Part shown: piece by piece, positions 44,858 to 55,640 of the stretch | Layout: every line of letters begins with the position of its first letter | Numbering within the stretch: position 1 is the first letter of the stretch | NCBI GenBank assembly: GCA_034509425.1 | Contig: JAVTVJ010000553.1 | Span: 1,291,019 to 1,355,018, forward strand | Reading direction: 5' to 3' | Length of the DNA: 64,000 nucleotides | Source: Eopsaltria australis | Lineage: Eukaryota; Chordata; Aves; Passeriformes; Petroicidae | Notes under the pieces: generated by a model | What the model was told of the DNA's origin: nothing | The model's database searches: none | The model's input: only the letters and a program-made list of their open reading frames with translations | Position numbers and translations under genes: made by a program

Positions 44858-45986
44858 TGATTTTCCTCCTCCACGACCTTCAGCTCCCAAAATTCCCAGG
44901 ATATTTGCTGCATAAAATGAGAGGTGGTGGCCCTGTGGAGAACACCCAATGTCAGGGACATCCCGAACTCCCTGAGGGAGCTGAGCAAATCCTGTGGAGT
45001 GAGAAAGGACGGAATTGTGGAGGAGTGAGGGAATCATCACCTGACCTACACAAGTTTTATGTCTTGACCCGGGTCCCCGGGAGCTCTGGCAGAGCCAGGG
45101 ACATAAAACATCCCCTAAATCCCAGCGTTGCTCCTTCTCAGAACGTCTCTTTTATGACATCTGATGAAAGAAGTTCTTTTATTGCCATGGTTTTAGAGGT
45201 CAACTGCCTCTTCTGATCTGATCTCTCTCTTTCTCAATTAAGTTACTGTGAATCCCATCAAATTTCCAAGGGAGGGATCAAGAACAATTCCCTTCCTGAT
45301 CCCTGTAAGTATCAGCTGTTGCCCCATTCCCGCAATGAACTGTAGGTGGGAAGAGGAAGACACCATAAACCACTTTTTACTCAAAGGCAAGAGGTAATAA
45401 ATGATCTTCATGTCCTTTGAAACCTGAGTGGCTTTTCCTAAGGATATAAATTTCCTTTTAGGAGCCAGCAGATGGACTCATTTTAGGAGTTCATAATTTT
45501 TTTTTAATGCTGGTTTTTGGTTTCAGGGGTTTTTTGTGTCTCTTTGGTCCTTGAGTATCTTCATGCTGCAGCTTAGGGCTGTGCTGGGAATTCTTCGTGG
45601 GGGAAAGGGCTTGAAATTCTTTCCTGTGCCATTTCCAGGGAAAGAGCCAAAGGATATCACACTGGGAACAAAGGAACAACAAATCTGTGCCTGTCTCCAC
45701 AAAATTCCCTATTTTGGAAAACCCTCTCCGTGTGCAACTCTTTACACCAACAAGTTTGTAACTATTTATGTCACACCAAAATTAAACCTACTTTTTTTTC
45801 CCTCATATGAATTAATGAAGATAAATGAACTCTCTTTTGTGTCATCCTAATTATTTTCCCCGAAGAATTTACTCATCTTTTGTGAGCTATTTGTGAAGCA
45901 ATCTGCCCTTCTGTGTGTCCTGAGTTATTGCATGGATCAGTCTGACAGGAAAAACAACACATGGAATGTGGGGAGACGCCCAGGAA
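44858..45986. other. single-copy DNA, no gene seen
   Basis: Contains a small dyad GACCCGGGTCCCCGGGAGC at about 45066. A minus-strand frame at 44390-45040 extends into the dispersed repeat. No exon supported. Confidence 0.4.
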
Positions 45987-46337
45987 ATGGATGGATGGAT
46001 GGATGGATGGATGGATGGATGGATGGATGGATGATGGATGGATGGGGATGGATGGATGGATGGATGGATGGGGATGGATGGATGGATGGATGGATGGGGA
46101 TGGATGGATGGATGGATGGATGATGGATGGATGATGGATGGATGGATGGATGGATGGATGGATGGATGGATGGATGGATGGATGGATGGATGGATGGATG
46201 GATGGATGGGATGGATGGATGGATGGATGGATGGATGGATGGATGGATGGATGGATGGATGGATGGATGGATGGATGGATGGATGGATGGGTGGATGGAT
46301 GGATGGATGGATGATGGATGGATGGATGGATGGATGG
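45987..46337. repeat. (GGAT)n tetranucleotide array, ~350 bp
   Basis: Nearly perfect GGAT with occasional single-base slips (GATGATGG, GGGATGG). It forms the outer end of the left arm of the inverted repeat. Because four and three are coprime, all frames are open as Met/Asp/Gly/Trp (plus) or Ile/His/Pro/Ser (minus) repeats, so the 146- and 101-codon frames here are artefacts. Confidence 0.97.
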
Positions 46338-46875
46338 TTATAAATGGGAAAGCCCTGCTGGAGTTCAAACTCTCCAATGTTGCTCCAAGGGCGCCAGGAT
46401 CAGATTTAGAAAATGGGATGAGAAATTAGGAATTCACAGGAATTTTTATATTCATTTCCTGTGGCTTATGAAGCCTCTTACACAGGAAAATGAGAAGTGG
46501 ATTCGGCAGCATTGAAAATATTCCATCCACAGGGAAAAAAATTAGTTTTAGTCCTGTGTCTAAGTTGGGCTCAAACCTGGTTTTACAAAAGCTGAGCCTT
46601 CAGAACACACTGAGGGATTCCTTATTTCCAAGGAAATTGCACCCTGTGGTGCTGTGACATCACAGCAGGGATCTCCAGAAGATCCTGCCCAGCTGAAATG
46701 TTCCCTGGTTGGGAAAAAGCAAAACTGCACCCACATTCCTTCCCTTGGGAAAAATCCCTGGACATTGAAGAAGGAAGACATCCATGAGGCTCTGGGCTAA
46801 ATTAATATCCTGGAACATGGAATTATGGAATCATGGAATGGTTTGGATTGGAAGGACCTTAAAGCCCATCTCATC
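46334..46875 (+). repeat. left arm of a ~2.3-kb imperfect palindrome
   Basis: Reverse complement of 48094-48624 over about 540 bases. The two arms differ by scattered substitutions and a few indels (for example left CACCCTGTGGTGC against the shorter right CCCTGGTGTG), but 46494-46636 is identical to the reverse complement of 48322-48464, 143 bases without a mismatch. The inner border lies inside a CR1 element (at CATCTCATC). Confidence 0.96.
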
Positions 46876-46946
46876 ACACAAGGCTGCTCCATGCCCCGTC
46901 CAACCCAGCCTTGGACAATTCCAGGGATGGGGCAGCCACAGCTTCT
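46815..46946 (-). mobile_element. CR1 LINE 3' end, spanning the inner border of the left arm
   Basis: GGAATTATGGAATCATGGAATG, GGATTGGAAGGACCTTAAAGC, CATGCCCCGTCCAACCC, TTGGACAATTCCAGGGATGG. Only its 3' ~60 bases are in the inverted repeat; the rest lies in the spacer. Confidence 0.93.
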
Positions 46947-46950
46947 AATC

Positions 46951-47077
46951 CAAACAAAAATAAAAATACAAATACAAATACAAATACAAATACAAATACA
47001 AATAAAAATAAAAATAAAAATAAAAAGAAAAAGAAAAAGAAAAAGAAAAAGAAAAAGAATAAAATAAAATAAATAAA
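46951..47077. repeat. (CAAATA)n - (AAAATA)n - (AAAAAG)n hexamer array
   Basis: Three related hexamers follow each other with little mixing: about six ACAAAT units, four TAAAAA units and six AAAAAG units. This is at the 5' side of the antisense CR1 and in the palindrome spacer. Confidence 0.93.
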
Positions 47078-48093
47078 CCCAGGACCTAATAAAATCCTGG
47101 ATAGAAAATCGACATAAATCAGGAATTAACAAAATTGTCATCTAATCCCTGCCGTGTTAAAAAAATTGGAATGTCATTTTATCTTGGATCTGTGTGCCAG
47201 GACTCACCTGGGAGGATTTCTGTTCCAGCTGGGACACAGGTGCATTATTCCACGGCAGGAGCCATTGCTTTTATGGGACACTCTGGAACCCTGCACGGGA
47301 GAGTTGCAGCACCTGGAACTTTATCAAGAATCAAATCAAATTAATCTGTGAGTGACCAATGTGATGCAAAATGAGCCAAAAATTCTCTGTGGTTGCAAAC
47401 TCCCATTGTCTTTCCTGACAGCTCCTCAGCTTTCATTGATAATCTCCAGGCAGGAGCAGGAAAAGCAAAGCTCCTTCTGGGAAATGCTGGTGGAAATGGA
47501 AGTGAAAGCTTCTTGAAATCCTGTTATCCTTGATTTTAATCTGGTCACTCTGAAAAGCCTCCTTTGCTATGAAATCAGCTCTTTTCTTCATTAAATAAAA
47601 TTAAAAGCCTTCGGGAAGTGCTTTTAGCTCCTCAATCCAATAGAACGGGCAGATACAGGAATTATTGGAAACCAAAGGTCTTCGGGAAATCCCCTGCTAA
47701 TCGTGTCACTGCTCCCTGCAGGTCACAGCTGCCGCTTCTAGGGGCAAAAGCATCCCTCAATCTCCCTTAGGATGATCCCAGGAGGAGGGCACTGCTGGGA
47801 GGGGCGGGGAACAGCACGGGGGAAGTGGAGAATCTCCGAGCTGGGGGTTGGAAAGGAGCTTTTGGAAGTGCTTTGCTTTGTGGTTGGTGTTGAGGCTCTG
47901 GAATGGCTCTGTTTGTCCAGGGAAATTTGCTGGGAATGAAGCTCGACCTCCTTTATCCCAACCATGTCTGCTCTATAAAACCTTCATGGAACAAATGAAG
48001 AGCCAGAAAATCAGCTCACGGTGATGGCTTCACATCCAACCCACCAGTGCCAGGGGGATTCCTGGGCTGGTTCTGGGAATAACCACCATCTGG
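47078..48093. other. palindrome spacer, single-copy DNA
   Basis: About 1 kb without recognised repeat or gene, enclosed by the inverted arms. Composition resembles the surrounding single-copy DNA. Confidence 0.45.
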
Positions 48094-48153
48094 GATGAGA
48101 TGGGCTTTAAGGTCCTTCCAATCCAAACCATTCCATGATTCCATAATTCCACG
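48094..48153 (+). mobile_element. CR1 LINE terminal ~60 bp in the right arm
   Basis: GATGGGCTTTAAGGTCCTTCC, CCAAACCATTCCATGATTCC. This is the mirror copy of the 3' part of the CR1 at 46815; the rest of the element is not present on this side. Confidence 0.92.
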
Positions 48154-48624
48154 TTCCAGGATATTAATTTAGCCCAGAGCCTCATGGATGTCTTCCTTCT
48201 TCAATGTCCAGGGATTTTTCCCAAGGGAAGGAATGTGGGTGCAGTTTTGCTTTTTCCCAACCAGGGAACATTTCAGCTGGGCAGGATCTTCTGGAGATCC
48301 CTGGTGTGATGTCAGAGCAAATTCCTTGGAAATAAGGAATCCCTCAGTGTGTTCTGAAGGCTCAGCTTTTGTAAAACCAGGTTTGAGCCCAACTTAGACA
48401 CAGGACTAAAACTAATTTTTTTCCCTGTGGATGGAATATTTTCAATGCTGCCGAATCCACTTCCCATTTTCCTGCATAACAAACTTCATAAACCACAGGA
48501 AACGAATATAAAAATTCCTGTGAATTCCTGAATTTCTCATCCCATTTTCTAAATCTGATCCTGGCACCTTTGGAGCAACATTGGAGAGTTTGAACTCCAG
48601 GAGGGCTTTCCCATTTATAACCAT
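48094..48624 (-). repeat. right arm of the ~2.3-kb imperfect palindrome
   Basis: Reverse complement of 46334-46875; see the left arm. Ends outward in ATCC tetramers, the complement of the GGAT array, so the microsatellite belongs to the duplicated unit. Confidence 0.96.
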
Positions 48625-48667
48625 CCATCTATCCATCCATCCATCCATCCATCCATCCATCCATCAT

Positions 48668-48703
<36 letters not shown>

Positions 48704-48706
48704 CCA
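48621..48706. repeat. (ATCC)n tetranucleotide array
   Basis: About 20 units with a few variants (CATCTATCC, CCGTCC). It is the complement of the left GGAT array but four times shorter, so array length changed after the inverted duplication. Confidence 0.96.
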
Positions 48707-48915
48707 ATCATGGAATTGTTGAGGTTAGAAAACACCAACAAGATCAAGTCCAACCATCAACCTCCACCACCACCACAGTCAACACTAAACCACGTCCTCA
48801 AGTGCCACATCCACATGGTTTTTGAACACTTCCTGGAATGGAGACTCCCCCACTTCCCTGGGCATCACTTCCAATGCTGGACAACCTTTTTCATGAAGAA
48901 ATTTTTTTGGATGAT
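48706..48915 (-). mobile_element. CR1 LINE (group B), ~210 bp
   Basis: AATCATGGAATTGTTGAGG, ATCAAGTCCAACCATCAACC, CAAGTGCCACATCCACATGG, GGAGACTCCCCCACTTCCC. Its 3' terminus runs directly into the ATCC array, which suggests that the tetramer grew from the CR1 tail. Confidence 0.94.
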
Positions 48916-49765
48916 CAGCACCTTGGGGGAAGAATTGCTGCAGTGGCCACTATGGACTGTTCTGCTCTGCATCCAAAGCCAAACACCTCTGGAGAGAAGT
49001 TTGGGATGAGTTTGGATGCTGGGAGGGTTTGGTTACATCCCTTCCCGAACTATTCAAGAATCCTCTTTTAATAAGGAAAAAAGAATAACAAAAATAAAAA
49101 CAAATATAACAACAAAACAAAACAATTCCTTTTTTTTTCTCCCAGTGCAGCCCTGCTGGTGTTTATTTATAGCCATCGGACTCCTGAATTAAAGAGCAGC
49201 TCAGGAAGAGGAATGGTTTTGCCCTTTCCTGGATCCTTTGGACATTGTGCTCGAGCTGACGAGGAATTCGCTTTTTTTTCAGGCCCTGAATGCCTTCAGT
49301 GTGTGCAAAACCCCCTGACAGCAGCTCCGTGCAGACATTTCCATTTATCCACCTCCTTTCAGGGCGCAGATGCCAAAACTGGACCCGCTCTCACAGCGAT
49401 GCTCCAGACAGAGGGAATATTGTTCCCTGCATTCCCGTTCCCCCACGAGCACCACGTTGAGCCCCTCTTCTTCCTCCCCTCCTTGCATGGCGTTATTTGG
49501 TTTCTTATGGCCACTGAAGGGAAATATGGGGAAACATAAAAATATTCCATATAAAAATTTCCCCTTTACCTTCCTGCTCTTTGCGTTTCACTGTTTTAAA
49601 TTGTTGTTAATTGAGGGACAGCTTTTCCAGGGAATTCAGATCCCTTCTTTTTAGTGAGCTCTTCTCACTGCCTCGTGGAGTTCCCAAAATGGGATGGATT
49701 CCTTTTTCCAACCAGATCTTCCTGACAGGAAGGGGAAAAGCCAAAATCTATGAGCTTTAATCCTA
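48916..49765. other. single-copy DNA with an A-rich patch
   Basis: A-rich patch at 49073-49140 (AACAAAAATAAAAACAAATA) ending in T9. A 126-codon frame at 49159-49539 is unrecognised. Confidence 0.4.
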
Positions 49766-49995
49766 AAATAGAATCATGGAATGGTTTGGGATGGAAGGGA
49801 TTTTAAGGATCATCCAGTGCCACCCCTGGCATGGGCAGGAACACCTTCCACCATCCCAGGCTGCTCCAAGCCCTGTCCAATCTGGCCTTGGACACTTCCA
49901 GGGATGGCACAGCCAAAGCTTCTCTGGGAATTCCATCCCAGGGCCTCCCCACCCTCACCGTAAAAGAAATTCTTTATTTTATCTGTCTGATGTGG
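49766..49995 (-). mobile_element. CR1 LINE (group E), ~230 bp
   Basis: ATAGAATCATGGAATGGTTTGG, GATCATCCAGTGCCACCCC, ACCTTCCACCATCCCAGGC, TTGGACACTTCCAGGGATGG, CCCACCCTCACCGTAAAAG. Confidence 0.95.
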
Positions 49996-50065
49996 GAGAA
50001 CAAGAGGAAAAAAAAGCATTTAAAAAATCCCACACCAACATTTAATGGTGGAATTTGGGCTTTAG

Positions 50066-50330
50066 GATTTCATGGAATCATGGAGTATCTTGAGTGGGAA
50101 AGACAGAAAAGGATCATCCAATCCAGCACAGACACCCCAACAATCCCACCCTGTGCATCCCTGAGAGCATTGTCCAAACATTCCTGGAGCTCTGGCAGCC
50201 TCGGGGCCGTGCCCATTCCCTGGGGAGCTGTTCCAGTGCTTATTCCACCTTCTCAGGGAAAAACCTTTTCCTGAAATCCAACCTAAACCACCCCTGGCAC
50301 AGTTTCCATTGTAGTGCTGTTAGAAACATA
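50066..50330 (-). mobile_element. CR1 LINE (group C), ~265 bp
   Basis: TTCATGGAATCATGGAGTATC, ATCATCCAATCCAGCACAGAC, CCTGGAGCTCTGGCAGCCTCGG, GCTGTTCCAGTGCTTATTCC, AAACCACCCCTGGCACAG. Antisense relative of the 22188 copy, with which it shares the AGCTCTGGCAGCCTCGGGGCC portion. Confidence 0.94.
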
Positions 50331-50677
50331 CTTGAATGTTCATATTTCTTTCCCAAAAAAAAGGATTATTCCTGACTCTCCTGCACAGCTCGCTGGGAAC
50401 ACACAGCTCTGCCTTCCACATATTTCAAAATACTCATTATTTTTGCCCTTTCCAGCGCCGCCTCATAAAAATAAATTACAGGAGTGAAAATTGGGGAAGG
50501 CGACGGTTTAATTTCTCAAAAGCAAAATAATGACTCAAGCTTCTGGAAATGGGGTTGTCCAGTAGGAAATGGGGAATATGCAAATGGCTTGGGGAGGGAA
50601 GGAGGTTTTGGTACTGGCGGGTTTTGGGAGATTGTCCCCAGGGTGTGATGGGTGCCCATGTCCTTCATGGCCATCAT
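50331..50677. other. single-copy DNA, no gene seen
   Basis: Nothing recognised. Confidence 0.4.
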
Positions 50678-50768
50678 CTCCAGTGGGAAGTGTCCCTACC
50701 CATGGCAGGGGTGGAATGAGGTGGGATTTAAGGTCACTTCCAACCCAAATCATTCCATGATTCCGTGA
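50678..50768 (+). mobile_element. CR1 LINE 3' end
   Basis: CAGTGGGAAGTGTCCCTACCC, ATGGCAGGGGTGGAATGAGG, ending CAAATCATTCCATGATTCCGTG. Confidence 0.94.
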
Positions 50769-51514
50769 ATTTACAATCGCATGACTTTCTGACCGAGCTG
50801 CCGTGGATGCAGGGTGACATTCCATCTCCCCGGTGGGAGAGTAGGGACTTCCAGCATTCATTCCCCGCTGTTTCAGGTAGGAAATCCAGGCACAATTTAG
50901 GACCTAACACTTAAAACTCCCACAGGAAAAAGCCAACAGATCAGTTCATTCATCCTGGAATTTATTTCCCCATCACCCCAGTAGTTTTTAGACGTTTCAC
51001 ACAAGAATTTGTCCTCGGATCAACAAGTGGCTCCTCCTGCTTGGATTTCTTTCCCTTCAGGGGACTCTGTGCACGAGTGTGGCTTTAATTAATATTTTGC
51101 AACCTGCTGAGCTGCAGTTGCCTCTCACCAGTTCGAAATCCACTGGTTCCAAAAGAAAGGATGGAAAATCAATCACCACAGGACCTTTTCTTAAACAACT
51201 CCTCTAATTAAGAAACCTGCTGAGCAAAGCGTCCAAGCACATGGATGAGTCCATCTGTATTCAGGCAGATGCAGAAAGCTTGGAATGTGTTTCCCTCCAG
51301 AGGAATTGCCTGATGGGTTGGGACCTCAAGGAAAACAGGAGAGATTCATGTGCTCTTCCCTTAATGATCTCGTATTTTATATTCTGTAACAGGTTCTTTG
51401 GAAATGTGGATTTTTTTTCCCTTGAAAGCACCTCCACAGAATATTTATGGGCACGTTTTTGTCAAACTTCGTTTTGAATATTGAAGGATTTGGGGAGAAA
51501 AGGAATTGCACGTT
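50769..51514. other. single-copy DNA, no gene seen
   Basis: Nothing recognised. AT-rich toward 51360-51480. Confidence 0.4.
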
Positions 51515-51782
51515 TCACTGAATTCCAGGATGTCTGAGGTTGGGAAAGAACTCCCAGATTGAATCCAAGCGATTCCAAATCCCCACCTTGTCCCCAGCCC
51601 AAGGCTCTGAGTGCCACGTCCAGGAATTTCTTGGACACCTCCAGGGATGGGGACTCCAAACCTCCCTGGGCAGTTCCAAACCCTGACCACCTTTTCCATG
51701 AAGAATTTAATCCTGATGTCCAACCTGAGCCTCCCCAGGAACAACTTGAGGTCATTCCCTCTTATTTCACACCCCCCAGAGC
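51515..51782 (-). mobile_element. CR1 LINE (group B), ~265 bp
   Basis: GAATTCCAGGATGTCTGAGG, CCCACCTTGTCCCCAGCCC, TGGACACCTCCAGGGATGGGG, ACCACCTTTTCCATGAAGAA, GAACAACTTGAGGTCATTCCC. Shares CCAAGGCTCTGAGTGCCACG with the sense copy at 30590. Confidence 0.94.
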
Positions 51783-51984
51783 TCTGAGAGGCCAGAGCTG
51801 AACCCTCTGCTCCTGACAAGGATGACAAAATCTCTTCAATGTTTCCCTCCGATCGGAGATTCCACATTCAGCAGAAAAGTGGGAATTTTGCAAGGGAAAT
51901 CACCCCAGTGACAGCACCACATCCTTCAGAGGCAAAGCAAATGTTCATTTTTAAAGCCATTTTTATTATTAGGGAGCAAAAGAC

Positions 51985-52278
51985 AGAGAGGGACTTTGGA
52001 CAAGAGCATGGAGGGACAGGACACAGGGAATGGCTTCCTGCCAGAGGGCAGGGATGGATGGGAGATTGGGAATTAGGAATTCCTGTGTGGGAGGGTGGGG
52101 AGAGGCTGGGCTGAATTCCCAGATTTGCTGTGGCTGCCCCTGGATCCCTGGCAATGTCCATGGCCAGGCTGGACACTGGGGCTTGGAGCAGCCTGGGACA
52201 GTGGGAGGTGTCCCTGCCATGGCAGAAGGAAATGGATGGGATTTAAGGTCCTTCCACCCCAAACCATTCCAGGATTCC
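51985..52278 (+). mobile_element. CR1 LINE (group A), ~295 bp
   Basis: ACAGAGAGGGACTTTGGACAAG, GGAATTCCTGTGTGGGAGG (in the AATTAGGAATTCC variant also found at 16340), TTTGCTGTGGCTGCCCC, ending AAACCATTCCAGGATTCC. Confidence 0.96.
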
Positions 52279-53331
52279 TTGTTAAACCTTCCCGAGTGTT
52301 CAGAACTCACCAGAGCAGGAAGCAGCTTGGCTTTGCTGTGACAAGAACAAGTCAGATCCATGTTTTCAGTGGGAATTAGGTCAAGCAGCAACTTGGTAAC
52401 AAATTCCTCATTTTCCGGTGACGCCGTCAGCTGCTGGGCGACCTCCTGTCCTCGCATCCCACCCGGAACGTGTCAAACCCCAGAAATCCCTGGAAAAGGC
52501 TCGGGTTTTGGCAGCTCCTCTCCCCTGAACAAGCTGCTTTTGGAAGCTCCCACTGAGCCCTATTTATATCCCAAATCTGCTCTTGGCCTCCATGGACAAT
52601 GCTGGGAACCTAAGGAATTCCAAGGGGACCATTTAGGGTTGTCATCATTTGATATCTCACAAAGTTCTTCTTCTCCAGTTCCACTTTTGTCCAGTTCAAA
52701 GAGGAAAAGGATCTTTATAAAAGGCTGGAAAAATCCAGGCTTTTTTTCTTCCTGAAATGTCCATACCCAGATCCTTCCCCTCTCCCAATTAGGACATAAC
52801 TGATGTCAATTAGTGCTTGTCCAGTGAATTAAAATCAGTCTCCTCACCTCCTGTTTTCCACAAAAAGCACCAGGATGTGCCAAAAGGCTGTTGCAGAGCC
52901 AGTTTGATCCCGGAATTTCAGGAGGTTGGAATTGTGCAAGGAAAACTTTTCAACTTTGGACACCCAACGTGAAGGAGCTGGGAAGACCCAGAGCCAAGAC
53001 CCTTGGCCAAGGAACTCAAGCAGCAAAATATGGGATTAATTGATCAAAACCATCCCCATCCACCCAAAATGATCCTTTGGAGAGAGGAGTGAGCATGGTG
53101 GAGCTGGAAAAGGGAGAGGATGACTCCACAAGTCCTTCAGTTTGGAATATTTTAATCCGAGCTCATTAATTCACCAATAAATTGATGTTAAGAGCGAGGA
53201 GTTGACTCTGCTGGAGGGTTTGAGACTTCAGGACTCAGAGGCTCCAACTGTGAGGAACCAAACTCAAAGCCAGTAATCTTCTGACCATAAATTTTTAACA
53301 AGAATTCTCATTTACACCTCAAATGCCAAGA
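52279..53331. other. single-copy DNA, no gene seen
   Basis: About 1 kb of ordinary composition. A 131-codon frame at 52360-52755 is Ser/Pro-rich and unrecognised. Confidence 0.4.
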
Positions 53332-54146
53332 AATTTTTGGCATTTTTTCCCACTGACTTCAAATTAACCAGACAGGATCTGCCTGGTGTCCCATGGTTGC
53401 GTTGATTCCTTTTTTCTCTCAAAACAATGCCTCAGTTTTATGGAGAGATGGACGGAATTTATCAAGGAATAGCATTCAGAATTCCAAAGTTTTCTGTGAT
53501 TATTTATTTCCTGTGGCAAGACATGCTGGGATTGTGATTCCATGGGAAAGAATCCAATACTGGATAAATTCACTCTAATATAGAAAAAAAGAGTTCAAAA
53601 GATTCCAACAATGATCTTCCACTTGCTTTTTCCATAAAAATCTACACTTTGCAACCTGTTCTCCAAAATCTCTTTATCCAAACACTTCAAAGATGCTTCA
53701 GGTAACAGCAATTTTTTGGGATTTTTTTTCCCACTGTCTTCAAATTAACCAGACATTCCCAGTCAGGATCTGCCTGGTATCCCATGGTTGTGTTGATTCC
53801 ATTTTTCCCCCAAAACAATGCCCTGCAGAGCTCCGTTTTATGGAGAGATGGAAGGAATTCATCAAGGAAAAGCATTCAGAATTCCAAAGTTTTCTGTGAC
53901 TGTTTATTTCCCGGGACAAGACATGCTGGGATTGTGATTCCATGGGAAAGAATCCAACACTGGATAAATTCACTCTAATATAAAGAAACATAATATTCAC
54001 TGTAATAGAAAGAGAAAAAGAGTCCAAAAATTCCAACAATGACCTTCTGTTTGTTTTCTCCATGAAAATCCACACCTTGCAGCCTCTTCTCCAAAATTTA
54101 TTTATCCAAACACCTTGTAGATGTTTCAGGCCACAGCAGGAGTCCT
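53332..54146. repeat. tandem duplication, 2 x ~381 bp
   Basis: CAAATTAACCAGACA at 53360 recurs at 53741. Both copies continue GATCTGCCTGGTGTCCCATGG, TTTTATGGAGAGATGG, AGCATTCAGAATTCCAAAG, ACATGCTGGGATTGTGATTCC and ATGGGAAAGAATCCAA. Copy 2 has small insertions (ATTCCCAGT, CAGAGCTC and an extra TATAAAGAAACATAATATTC piece). Unit family not recognised. Confidence 0.95.
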
Positions 54147-55221
54147 GTAGTGTAAAATGCAGGCAGGAAAAAGAGGAAAATCCATTAATTTGTGGTGCAG
54201 ATGGAGTTTTATCCAGGTCCTGTGAGGCCCTGATGCAACACAAAGGTACCTGCCTTCCATATTTTATTAAATTCCCCAAAAATGTGAGTAAAGCCAAGGG
54301 ATGAGGCATCCTGAGCTTGGCAGGATTGGATTTGTCACTTCATGGCTAATTTGGGAGCTGATTGGGAAAGGGAGGGAAGGTTGGGAATGGTTTTTCCCTC
54401 TCCTTGAATCCTCCCCAAAGTGGGACAGAGCAGACGGGATTGAGGTGCAAAACAGACAAAAAGCTCCTTAAACTCCACACGTCAGGAACACACGGAATAT
54501 CCCAATTTTTTGCACTCTGGAGCAAAATTTTCCTCCTCTCATCACTCTGGAGTCACATATTCCTTCCCTTTTGCCCCTCCAGCTTTGCCATCCTCTCCTC
54601 CAGGACTGAGATCTCCCAAATCCCACTTGGACACTTCCCACAGAAGTGGCAGCGAACCTGAGAGGGATTAGGAGGACAAACCCCACGTATGATTTATTAA
54701 ACACCATCCACTCCCTCTTTTGGACAACAATTTGATTATTCCTCACCGCGTTCCAGAGAAAAGAACGCCTCTAATCCCTTTTAAGCCTCTTTGGGTTTGG
54801 AATTTGTTTCCTAAGCTTTTAGGATGATGAAAAGGTGTTGCTGTCCTCTGGCACCGTTCCTTTCTCATCACCTTGAAGACCCCCAGCCTTGTGATGCTGC
54901 TGAGAATCCCCCAGGATGCTGAAAATCCCGAGAATCCGCACGGTGGAAGGTGCTGCTTGCAAGGATGAAGAGGGAATTCCTTCCACAGCCATCAGGCACT
55001 TCTAGATGGGAATTCCTTGAGTTTTGTGGCCCTTTGTGGGTGGCACTTGAAGTCAATTTAAGAAGAACCACAAACCAAACCAAACCAAACTGAACCAAAC
55101 CAAACCACTGGAGTTTGGAAGATTCTCCACTCTTTTGTTGGATTTTAAATTCAGAGATCTTTGCTTCTCTGTGTCTCTTAGTTAAGGAGGGAGGAAAAAG
55201 AAGTGTGGGAATGTGGCAAAA
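54147..55221. other. single-copy DNA with a short (AACCA)n array
   Basis: AACCAAACCAAACCAAACTG type pentamers at about 55066-55107. Otherwise nothing recognised. Confidence 0.5.
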
Positions 55222-55640
55222 ATCATGGATTAAAAAACCCTCTGAGACGATCAAGTCCGACTGTCCCCCAGCACTGCCAGGGTCACCACTGCCCCATGTC
55301 CCCAAGTGCCACATCCACAGGGCTTGGAAATCCCTCCAGGGATGGGCACTCCAGCACTGCCCTGGGCAACTTTTCCATGAAAAAATATTCCCAATATCCA
55401 ATCCAAACATTCCCTGGCTCAGCCTGAGGCCGTTCCGTCTCCTCCTGTCCCTGTTCCCTGGGAGCAGAGCCCGACCCCCCCTGAGCCCCCTCCTGTCAGG
55501 GACTGTGCAGAGCCACAAGGTCCCCCCTGAGCCTCCTTTGCTCCAGGCTCAGCCCCTTCCCAGCTCCCTCAGGAATTCTCCAGCCCCTTCCCAGCTCTCT
55601 TCCCTTCCCTGGACACGCTCCAGCCCCTCAATGCTTTGTT
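55222..55640 (-). mobile_element. CR1 LINE (group B), ~420 bp
   Basis: AATCATGGATTAAAAAACCC, GTCCCCAAGTGCCACATCCAC, GGGATGGGCACTCCAGCACTG, GGCTCAGCCTGAGGCCGTTCC, CCTGTCAGGGACTGTGCAGAG, GAGCCTCCTTTGCTCCAGG, extending to CACGCTCCAGCCCC. The central ~150 bases are almost the same as in 56596-56940. Confidence 0.96.

Noticed and set aside
45060..45085. GC-rich dyad GACCCGGGTCCCCGGGAGC as a possible terminator or regulatory hairpin
   Set aside because: Isolated short palindrome with no adjacent gene; expected by chance at this length.
45937..46429. Open frames of 100-146 codons with His/Pro/Ser/Ile or Met/Asp/Gly/Trp repeats
   Set aside because: They are translations of the GGAT array; a tetranucleotide repeat without a stop keeps every frame open.
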